Of a stretch of DNA of 64,000 nucleotides, positions 1 through 12,000 are shown in pieces (position 1 is the stretch's first letter; the number at the start of each line of letters is the position of its first letter). A program made the position numbers and the translations under genes. Source of the stretch: Hoplostethus atlanticus (Eukaryota; Chordata; Actinopteri; Trachichthyiformes; Trachichthyidae); assembly GCA_034670405.1 (NCBI GenBank), contig JAXDDX010000001.1, forward strand, positions 14,332,501 to 14,396,500. Reading direction: 5' to 3'. Below the pieces are notes generated by a model that was not told the origin of the DNA, ran no database searches, and worked only from the letters and a program-made list of their open reading frames with translations.

Positions 1-41
1 ACATGATGAACACACAAAAAAAATAAATGAAGTGGTCTAAC

Positions 42-3000
42 CTGGAATCTGTTGATGTGACCCTGAAACTCCATGAGAGCTGCACTGTTGACCTCCCCAC
101 CCATCTCAAGGGCTCCTGATACAAACAGTAATATGTGTGAACACATGGTTTGCAGCATGGTAATAGAAAATGGATAGTGAAGTGTCAAGTAGAGAAAGTA
201 ATTCATTTTCATCAAGTAGGAGGCATGTTGGCTCATGGTTCAATGTACAATCCCCACACCCAAAGCCCTGGTACGCCTGGCTCTGTGTGACTCTGTACCT
301 GGCAGAGCAGTCTTGCTGATGATGCCAGTAAGTAGAGAGAGCTCCTGCAAAGCTCCCATACTGAGCTCCTGACAGCGCAACAGGGACTGGATGGTGTCTG
401 CATGGACAATCAACCACTGGAGAACCTATAGACACACACAGATTTATTTTAGGATAAATGGCTTGATCCAGAGATGCAGGCTGCATTTTGCAGTGTGACT
501 GATGTTAGCTAACTGATGTTATCTTATGTCATGTCTCCATTAGCCAGGCTGGCTGGACCAGTGGTGTTTTACAACCTGGCCACAAGTTCTCAGTCATTAA
601 ACATTATTGATTCTAAATACAGTTTCCTGTAAATCATAGAAAGGCTTTGCACAGCATCTAGTTAGCACTATTAAATTCATATGCATTCATATATTGCTGT
701 GTTTGTGTAAAAACCTACCATCATCAATCAAAAAGGCAAGAGATGCCTTTGTAATGTTAGGTGGTTAGCTGGTGTGCTTACATGTGCCGCCCCCTGCTGG
801 TGGTGCGTGGTGGTGGAGGTCAGGATGACCTGGAAGAGCCTGAGGGTTGGCAAAAGGATCTTCCTGTAGCGATCCAGAGGGCTGGGGATGAAGCCTGAGG
901 GGTCCCTCATCACTCTGTAGCACACAGAAGGACAAGACAAGGACAAAACTCTTCTTAATACAAACACCTTAGGAATGGAGGTCAGCTGGATAAGTGACAT
1001 TTGTCCTCCTTATAGGACAATACAGAGGTTACTCCATCGCCTCTCTCCCTCCCTGACCCAATCCTTGCCTGTGTGCGTCGCTGTCGGGGACCATGTCAAA
1101 CACCTGGCACTCTATCAGCTGGGACACCAGCCCACAGCGCAGCAGCTCCATGGCCCCCTGGCCTGTCTTAGCCACACGAGTCAGTAGCGCCTGAAAACAC
1201 AACAGAGAAAACAATAGCTGAGTGTGTGCCTGCCCCCTGGTCCATCGCTCACCATGTGGCCACACTGGAAAGGGTGTGTGAGCGTCTCTGCCTTCATAAA
1301 CATGAATCAACTTGCTTTTATGTAATGATTTTTCATTGATTTTCCTTGACACCATTTTTTATGTTTTGCTTTTATGTTTCTTGCTTTGCTTCCACTCCTT
1401 TGTAAAGTCCTACACAAATAAAGACTATTTTATATGTAGGCGTATGTGTGTGCATACGTGCGTCAGCGGTGCACATCTCACCATCTTGCTCTCGTAGATG
1501 TAGAGTGGTTTGAGGAGGGGCGGCTGGGGCGTGAGCAGGCTCTGCAGGGCGGTGTCATCCTGCCGCAGACTCTCCACCAGCACCCGCAGGTAGCCACTGT
1601 TGCACACATACACCAGCCACTGGCTCTGACGGTCTATGGACAGGATCCGGTCCAGCACGGCCAGCGCAAGCATCTGATATACAGGGAGATGAGAGGAGCC
1701 TTAAGAACGAATCACTTGGGGAGGGGGAGGGGAGACCAAGGAGGGAGTGAAAGAAAAGGTCTGGCCAGAAATATATCATTTTTAATTGAATTAGAGATTA
1801 TTTAATGGAAATATATCATTTTTCAAGGTGTCTCCACATTATATTGTCATACTGTTGTAAGCACTGTATGGTTTTGCTCATACCCTGCCAATTTCATGGC
1901 CGTCGCAGGCGTCCCTACACACCACCTCCATGAGAGCTGTGCCGTAACTCTCGATGATAGCCAGGTTCTCTCTCTGCAGTTTGGAGAAACCATCTTCAGG
2001 GGCCGTCAGGCGCTCCCACATAGACTTCCCTGCTGGAGCAAGGGAGAAAATGGTGAAGATAAATAGACAAAATCTCTTTGATATGATGCAAAGGCCCAGC
2101 TTCCCTCGAGCTAAAGAACTATAAAATAGACCCAACAGGATTCCTACACATTCTGTTCCAAAGTCCAATGCTTTTTCCAGACCTCATTTTTTGGACTGGA
2201 TTTAACAATGATGTTCAATATGATGTACGCTGATGGTGGCCGAGTAACAAGACCATATCACGCTGTAGTTCAAGAAGTTCCAACAAGAAATATTTGGGAA
2301 AAAACAGTGGGTCCACAACTACATAAAGTGTGTAGCTCTATGTATATCGGGACTAAACAACAAGTTTCCCTCATACTTTATCACACACAAACTTTTCAAG
2401 GCCTGAAAATAATACAATGAATTATCCATACTTTTACAGACTTTCCAAATCACCGTAGGAACCCTGAGTCTTATTTCCTGCCATACCCCTGTGTCTCTCT
2501 GTGTGTTGTACCTGTCTGCAGAGTCTCCGGTTCTTCAGGTTTCTGGGCAATTTGTAAGTAGTAGAGCAGAGAGCCGTATAAGTGAGCACGCAGACGCTGG
2601 AATCCACCACCTAGGACATGGATGACAAAGGTAATTTGTAAACTCACAGAGTTCCCAACCCGGGTCTGATTGAAAATTCCATTACTTTTCAATGACTGTT
2701 GCATGTCAGAAAAACGTGAAAGGGACAATGAGCCTGGTTTCCAGTTTCTCCTGGAGGCCCAAATGGGGCTTACTTTTTTTAGGGAACCCTGACGATAATG
2801 ATAAACTGCATAGGATTCATAGCTGCTTGATGAAATTAAAGCTTCATCACTCGTTTGGAGGCATGGGGCAGTCATTGCTCACCAGTACAGAGGATGAAGT
2901 CGAGCAGCTTGCGGAGGATCAGGTGCAGGGCGGAGTTGGCGATAGAGGCAAATCCAGAGGACGCCCCTCCTTCTAGTCCCGCCCCGTGCTGCTGCTCGGA

Positions 3001-6000
3001 CAGGACTGATTGGCTGAGGTGGGCTGTCAGGGTGAAGACTGCCCCGGCAACAATGGGCATCAGCTCTCCTGCTGCATCCTCAGATAACACCTGGAAAGAT
3101 GCAGGAGTGGAGGGAAACATTTAAGCTTATTTCTGCTATATAAACTCAAACTCTGTGGTGGAGTGTCCCCTCCAAGATCACACGATAGCACGAATGTCAG
3201 TTGATATGTAATGCTATACAACTGGTAGTTTCAATCAAGCAATCTGATTGGTCAAAGATGCATTCCAACCGTGCTGTTAGCTAGCTGCGCTTTATTAGCT
3301 GCTGTGTCAAATCTTGAGGTAACAAGGGACTCATTTGATTTTTCTTAGTTTGTGGTGTATATTCCTGTGCACGAATACTACGTTTGTTTTCTGTCTATAC
3401 AAATGCATTGGTAACCACTGCATGAAAGACAATATAGAGGACGTTCTTTATTGTGATACAGGGGGATTTGGTACCTATTCCATCACTATTGTACCCTTAA
3501 TCACGGTAAAGAATCCCCTTTCAGATATTAGTGCTGCAATAATTCCACCTTGCATGTGACATATATCTTCCCTGACCTTATCATGCAGGTCCAGCAGCAG
3601 GTCTCTGATGATGAGCTGCCTGTCGTCAGCAGGTATGAGATCGACGGGGCAGGCAGTCAGCAGTGTCTCTACCAGGCTCCTCCAGGACTGCAGCGCATGG
3701 CGCTTGGCACTAAGGCTCCGACGGACACGGTTCCTCTCCACCACCTGCTGCAGGATGGAGTTCACCTCCTAGCATACAGGAACAGAAAGAAATGTAGGGA
3801 AGAGGCTTCTACATTTGTTTTCTTACAAGTCGCACTGTGTCAATATTTCAGACACTACTAGTTGGAGTTTGATGAAACTTTGGGGAAATATTGCGTCTCA
3901 CCACTGTGTTGCTGCATTTTTTGAAATTACACTGATTGGCACAATGTTGTTACAGTTCAAAGTGACATAGTCAGCAACTAGTCAGCAATGTACATTTCAA
4001 AAGGTACAGTCCATTGAGGGATGGCTCCTCTTCAGTTATTCCTGCCCCACACAATTAACAGCCCCGCCATATTTGTTACTGACTGGCACATATTTACTGT
4101 TGCCTCGTGTTTCTCTCAATTTACTTTTGGCAGACAGAGTACAGAGACAGAGTAGGCACACCAATTCCGACTCACTCACCTCCAATAACAGGGGCCTCTG
4201 TCCAATGGCTGCCATTCCTTGCAGGGCGTTGACCTCAGCAACCAGCACTCTATGGAGCAACTGTGTGGAATATTACAAAAATATGAGACAGAAGACTCCA
4301 TGGTTTAGAAACACTACAAAGTTACCTATACTTTGAAACAATACAACAACAAAGTGGAGGGAAAAAAGTAGATTACATGCTCAAACTACAAACCCACCTT
4401 GACGTTGCACACGGTGTGTCCTTGCTCGTTGACATGCTCACAGTTGGAGATCACCTGCTCAATCTGAGTGCGCTCAAAGAAGTCCAGCTGCAGCAACTCG
4501 GGCACATCCTGGCTGAAATCGATGGCATCCAGCACACTCAGCAACTTCCTGCGCACTGATGACATCAGACAGGGACAGGAGAAAAGTAAGACAAGACCGA
4601 TGTAGTACAATCCTAAAGAAAAACCTGTTGCAAAGCACATGACCTCAACTGAGTTTGTATGAATGACTATAATTGTCAAGAGAGCTTAGATGGTAATTAT
4701 ATTTAACTACAAATTATTTGATTTGATGTGTACTAGGGTGCTACAAACCTTTAGAGACTGTGTCAAAATGCAGGAAACCACTGACTGATCTGGTCTCTTC
4801 CTCCATTCCTGATTCCCCATCAGCTGGGAAGAGAAACGGAAGAGGTGTTTATGTTCATTGTTAACAAGCTTTGTTGTGTGATCATGGTAAATGGGCGACA
4901 GACTGGGCAGTCTGTGCAAGCGTTTGTGTGATGATGATCATGACATGGGTATGTGCAGGTAGTTTCATTTTTAAGATCTCTTTAATTCCATTAGGAACGG
5001 AAGTTAATACCAATTTGGCAAAAACAATAAAACGCGAAAAGCCAGCAATCATAAGAGAACTCAGTAGAACCTTAAATAATTTTAAATGTGTAAATCGAAA
5101 ATATACACTCCATCATTCACTGAAGTTGAATTTATATTTAAGGTCTTAAATTTGGACAATAAAACCGTGTGTAGCCCATACCTGCATACTGAGTGTGTGG
5201 CTGGTCGTCCAGCAGAAGGTTGACAAGGCGCTGTGTATGTGAGCGCTGGCGGTTCAGTGAAGTCACTCGTAGCTCAATGGCCGCCGTCTTCATGAGCCAA
5301 GACATCTGGGAGAGGGCAGCGATCTGGTTATCTGAGGAGAGCAGATGCCAGGGGACACAGATGAGGGCAAGGGATGAGGGATGTGACCTTTTTCACTCAT
5401 GATTTCTCTTTGTTTAGGACACTGACTAATTTCTATTAAAGGTTTTCCTGCATCACATCTCTAATATTCATATGGTTTATATGGGACCAAGGAGAGCGGC
5501 AGGGAACCTGTACTCACTAGGCAGGATGAAGGGTAGGTGCTGCAGGTGAGAGAACAGGAAGTCCTGGCTGGTCCTCAGGTAGCGCATGGTGGGACCAGAC
5601 GTGTCCGAGCAGGTGCACAACTGGTAGATCACCTGAGAGATGGAGACGAAGCCAGAGGACACAAGGAATTGAAAAACTGACCCCAAACATACATTAAAAC
5701 AAATACAACCTCTGTCAACGTGGAATGCTACATAATCCCTGTGTCATGGTACGTATTCTCTGGGTATTGTAAGGAAGAGTACCTGGTAGCAGAGCTCAGC
5801 CAGGTGCGGGGCCTGGCGGGTGAGTATAGGTCCTGATCTCCTCTCACTGCCTCTCTGCAGCAGACTCAGGATGGCATGCAGGCAACTCCGAGGACAGCCC
5901 AGGACACCTGTAACACACAGCGACGCACGACATAAGTTCTGACAAATGATGCTAAAACCATGATAATCATCCTAATCGTGATATTAACAGCAGAAGCCAC

Positions 6001-9000
6001 GGTCTGACCTGGGTCCTGGAGGTTGGTGGAGGAAACGGGCTTCTTGACCTCATAGCCCAGAAGATAGAGCGCCAGGTTGGGGGTCTTCAGGTCCAAGGAG
6101 GTGATCAGCAGGTTCAGGATATGGATCTGGGTCTCGTGTCGGATCCTTGCCACTTTCTTCTGTGGGTCTGAGTCTGGGTGTTAGGGTTGGGAGACGGGGG
6201 ATGGGGGGATGGTGAGCTTCGGCCTGACTGTTCATGATGAAAATGATGAAAGACTAAGAATGAGAATAGGAATAGGACATTATCTCACCATCTCCTTTCT
6301 CTATGCCCTCCTCTGCCTCGTCGTTGTCCAGACACTCCACAAAACCTGCCATCAGCTTGTCACTCACCGTCTGGAGGATAAAGATACACATCAATAAAGA
6401 GAATAAAATGATTCACTTACTTAAGTTAAAATAAGTAAGAATTCATGCTGGGTTGATGAAATTCAAGTCAAGTTTATTTATATAGCTCTTTATCACAAAC
6501 ACACCTCAAAGGGCTGTAGACAATCAGTTATCAATTATAAATCAAATTATGACAATTGTGGTAATTACAAAATATGATCAGTTGTTCAAATTCACCTGGC
6601 ATGGTTAAAATATCCATCTAGGTCGAATGGCAGCCAAGATATAAATCCAATGTAATTTGTGAAATATTTTTGTGTGAAAAGTAATTTACACACAATTTAC
6701 TGTCATTAGATTTCAAACTTGCACATACCTGGTCGTGTGTGAAATCTCCGACCAGTCTAGTCTGAATGTTGGGGTAGCGGGCGATGCGACGCAGGATCTT
6801 GGCACTCTGGAAGGCTGCTTCTGGGTTGGAGCTGCTGTGGTACAGATACCTTACAGGGACAAACACAACCAGGGAATGAACATGGATACTTCAGGGGTGT
6901 GTTCATATAAGACCTAAAGTGACTCTTCCTGGTGAGATTTTCATGGCATTTCAGCTCTACTAGATAGCATGCGGTGGAAAGAGAGACACTTTGAATGAGG
7001 CTGTGAGCTGGACCCAAAACACACTACATCAAAACATAAGGCCCATACATACTGGAAGCTCTTACCTGGCAATATTGACAATGTGATCGGCTCTACGGGT
7101 CTGAGGACTGACCCCCTGGAGGAGCTGCTCCAAGGGGGAGACCAGCAGGGAGGCCTGGCTCTCCCTCAGGAGATCCATGAACACCACTTCCTTCTGCAGA
7201 GCCAGGTCCAGTAGGCACAGGCAGTGCAGGACTGCCGACTCCAACTGCTTCTTACCTGGAGGGGAGGAGTAAAAACAGATTCAACAGTAAATGGAGTGAG
7301 TCTTCAGGTTGTGTCAGGCCATGATACAGTCTAAGGATGTGCAGCTCCAGTAACGAGGCACACTTTGATATTTTGACCAGTGATGAAAGAACTGGTTTTG
7401 TCTGTACGTGTCCTGGCTGATCAGGAAGAGGGTTTTTGTAGGCATGCATCTTTACTGACCAGGAAGAAGGCAGGTCTCTGTGTGCGTTTGTGTGTGCATG
7501 CTCCTATTTCTATCTGACACCAGCCGCCTACGCTCGCTCACCAGGGAAGGGTGCATAGGTGTCCAGCTGGCGTACGCCCTCCTCCAGCAGGCTGAGGCAG
7601 AGTGCCAGCATGGGCGAGTCGTTGAGCAGGTGGAACATGATGTTGTGGCCGGGGGGCTTGTGGGCCGGGAGCTGCTCCCCCTGCAGCTCCACCATCTCCT
7701 GGACAAAGTCTGACGGCTGGGGGTCGTAGTCCCGCAGCAGCTTGTGGAACACCTCCAGGACAGCGTCGGCTACCTCCCACTGAGGGATGGAACGGGAAAG
7801 AAATTGAGAAAAACAGCAGAAAAGTAACACTAAAAGGGAAAAAGAAAATAGCATGGATAAAATAAATATGAAATTGTCCAGGCAGTGAGGTGGGTGGTAC
7901 TTGTAATAGCAGTTTCTGGGCATTTAAGAACATGGACTTGAAAAAACCTGTTATGAACCTGATACATTGAATGTGGCTTGGTACCTTATCAATAAAAGTC
8001 TACATGCATCCTTAATCTGCATTGGGATTTTGGTACCATGTGTATAACTAGTTCAAAGAGCAAACATGCTCACTGAAGCCATACATCTTCACCTTGGAAA
8101 AACACAGGGAACGTCATAGGACCGTACCTTCTCAGCTGGAAGACGATATGCTCTGGTGGGGAAAGGGAGAAACACAGCATCACGCAGGAAGGTCAGGTAG
8201 GGCTGGAACCCTGGCACGCGTAGCCCCGCCCCCAGGTTGACGGGCAGGCTGCTCTCGACCAATGTGCTGATCAGCTGACAGAAGGCTCGTGTCAGAGGGT
8301 ATTCCTCGCAGCTCGACTCGATCTCATTAAGCTCCACCTGAGAGCCGGGAAGACAAGCCAGAAACAGGTTTGTACAGCCAAGTACATACAGTCTCCTCCT
8401 GTCAGTCTCTCTTATACTTCCTACACTATACAACTTTTAAAATCCCAACAGACTGTGTAAATGGAACGTACTTTACACTAAACGGCAACCGGCAACATCA
8501 CATTTGAGTCTTAGAAATCAAACAAGTTTGAAATCATCTTGGCACCTTGACTGGTCTGCAACATGATGGGGATGCAAGAGACTGAGTTCTTAACTATACT
8601 CACACTACAAAATTAGCAATGTCGACCATCAATGCTGACCCCCCCTTATCTACTGAGTCAGTAAAGACTCAGTCTGATCTTGAAATCAAGTTTGGATTGC
8701 AAAAAATAAATAAATAAGTTTAAAATCTGGTAGTGAGAACCCAGCATATATGCACTCACAGAGCAAGGAATCCTGAAAAAACACTCACCTCAATTCCAGC
8801 AGCCTGTCTCTGTCCTGGGGCTCGCACTGTCTGGAGGATCTGCAGTAGAGGAGCACAAAATCATATTGCTTTATAAGCTCTAAGGATACAAAAAACTGGT
8901 TTCAAAACAGTACAAGGATCAAAGTATTTTGTATAAAGACAGAGTTGGGTTTTCTGTTTATATCAATGACAACATTTAGAGTTATACGGCATTTTGGAAG

Positions 9001-12000
9001 AGAACATTTGATATGAAAAATGTCCATCTTGCCCATCCTCTTGTAACAGAATAAGGACTACAACAAATCTATTATTTAGTCTATCTATCCCTGGCCAACC
9101 TGAGTGTACTCCAGTGACTGCCAGAGTGAAGCAGCGATCTCTGGTGACTTTCCAAAGGCAGCCAGGCAGTGTAGGATCTCCGCCTTGAGGATGGGTGGAA
9201 TGCTGCACTGTAGCAGCCCCAGCATCACTACCACTGGTGTCCACTGGGGGTGCTCACATAACGCCAGGCGAGCATTTTCACTCTGAAAAAAACAAGCAAA
9301 AACCTAAATAGTTAGATGATAAATATCATACAACATTGAATATTCAAAAAGGACCTTGGTTAGAAGCAAGGAGAACATTCAGGATAAAGCAACGACTCTT
9401 AACACTATCCTTAATGGTGCACTAGTAACTAATAACCAGTCAAAATCCATCATATTTGGACAGCATGTTATCTCCATACTCATATTCCAGCAGAAATAAA
9501 AATGATGCAGTGACAATCCAAAACTTATATGACTTGGGTGTATTCAGACTCTGGCTATTTTTAACCCATGAAAACCCTAAATACAGGTCTGTTTTTACAC
9601 TAGTATTTACAAAAACTACAAATATGTCTGTTAAACAACTCAAAACAAGCAAGCAACAGGATCACTGCAATCTTTTTGTACATGTTTTTTCTAACCTCAA
9701 AATGAAGTTGGCTGTATTTCAACCTCATAATCATCTTGTCATTTTACAGCCAAAGCAATAAGATAAAATACTCTTGGAGCTCACTGCCCACCCTCCTACT
9801 GCATGTTGCACCATACCCATGTAATGATGGCAGTCAGCAACTGCAAAAAGGAGGTGAGTCCATCCAGCTCCCTCTGGGTGATGCCCCTCAGTGGTGGATG
9901 GCGGTAGTGCACTGCATCTGGATTGGGCACGTCTCTTCGCAGGTTCTCGTGGTAGAGCATGAGGGAGTGGAAGAAGTGTTCCCAAGACACAGGGCTACCC
10001 GTTACACCCTGGATGTTGTCACCTGGATAAACATACACACCGTTAGTTAGCATTCTTTGTTAATCATTTCAAAATAAATCAGTTTTTCTTCATTCCTGAA
10101 AAACTATTTGAAGAAGAAACAAGGTTTTCACCTGGCAGCAGTATCATGCGATCTTACCATGTGGGGCTCCGTTGGTTTTGAGCAGGCTGAAGCAGTAGTG
10201 TGCACACTGAGGCCCGTTGGCCAGGCCCTTCAACATACGAAGATAGGAGAGGTAGAGGGTGGAGGGCAGAAGGTCTCCCATCTGACGCACAAACTTGGAC
10301 AGAACCACCTGCACAAAGCACAAAAAGAAAATACCTAAATACTGTCACTACCGCCAGCAGTGACAGGACCTCACAAATATACGTAGCTCTATAGATATTC
10401 TGTTAGTTGTTCATGAGAACCAGTATAATATACCCATCTATTAATCTTTATACAACTATATCCTAAGAACCCAAAATGTTAAGGGGCTAGATATCAATGC
10501 TGATCAATATTGATACCTAAATTTCAAAACCAGTTCCATACTTTTAACAACTGAAACAAAGCTCTTTCTAATATGTACTACTATGCTATTTTCTACATTC
10601 AATTGCTTCTAAAATAAAACCAAAATCCCAAAACATTGTGATACCTTTCAATACACTATTGCATCAAGGTCATCATCCACATAGTCAGAAATTCATTCAT
10701 TCATTCGCCAATTCTTTAGCAAGGTGAGGGCACATGTCCAGAAAAGACAGCCCTTACCTGTTTGTGCGGAGGCCTCTGCAGGGCCATGCCCAGGTAGGAT
10801 CCCTGGAGGGAGGTGTGTTGGAGAGACTCTGTGGGACACCAGAACTCCAGACCCAGCTCCAGGCCAAACAGGTCCTTGTTGTAAAACTCTCCTATCTGGA
10901 GAGACAAAGAATTAACAATCAATGTGACTAGCTAAGTCAATGCAAGGGATTTACTCTTAATTAGTGGCAAACTACTGGTGAATGTTGGAAAATGAAAATG
11001 TAAAAACAATAGTTTGTGTTTTTAGAATTGTATTTTTCATGTTATGTGAGATAATTGGAATTTATTGTTTCTACATGTCTTTCCTAGGTGCATTGACACG
11101 CACCCCACCGTGCATTTCAAATGAGAGCACAGTGTCAACCACAGCGCTGTGCCCTATGGAGCAGTTAAGGGTCCAATGCATTGCTCAAGGTCGACTCTTC
11201 TCCCTCCTAGCCCCCCCGATGGTGGAATGACCTTCCCAGACACTTTCTTCCATTGTTAGGTGAAACACATCTCTTCAAGAAATAGTTCATGTCCCTCCCT
11301 TCCTCTTCTACCTGCTTGAATATCCCCTTTTCTTGAAGAGTGAAAAAGCCATTATACCCATCTCCTTGGCTTTTACTTCACACTTTGCCTTTCCTTGCAC
11401 TTCATTCACATGATCCCTCTGGGGTCACAGGAATAAAGTCAGGGCACTATGGCTCTTACTCTTGCACTCCTTATTTGCTTGTAATGTTTCTCAAATAAGA
11501 ACTGAAGCTGATTTGACACCCTAACCCTCAGTACAAGTTACTCTGGTAAAGATTTTTAGGAGACATTTGTGTGCATGTGTGTGTGTGTGTAAGGGAGACT
11601 GACCAGGATCATGAGGTGGTCCAAGTCTTTGCGTAATGACGACGGAGGCTCACTGCCCATCTGCAGGGACATCTGCACCAGACGGGCATCCTCATCAGCA
11701 CGGTTACGTAGCTGCTTCACCTAGAAAGACAGCAAATCTTGTAAATGACACATATGAAATCCATAACAAATCAAGCTCTTACTTATGTTAAAACACTGGA
11801 AAGAAACACTGTGTCTCTCACCTTCATCGGCATGAGAGCCAGGAAGTCTGTAATGAGGGAATGGAGGCGACGGATGTAGAACTCTTCCTGGGCTAAGCTC
11901 TCACATCCCAGCATGCCCTCCTTCATGAACAGGAAAACATCTCCCAGGAGGGCCTGGTCGGTCAGAGCCTCATCTACCTCAGTGAACTCAACCAGGGCTG

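Noticed and set aside
7528-7933. Two overlapping minus-strand frames of 131 codons
   Set aside because: Only the part at 7542-7779 in one frame is the nup205 exon; the other frame and the extensions are intron or shadow.
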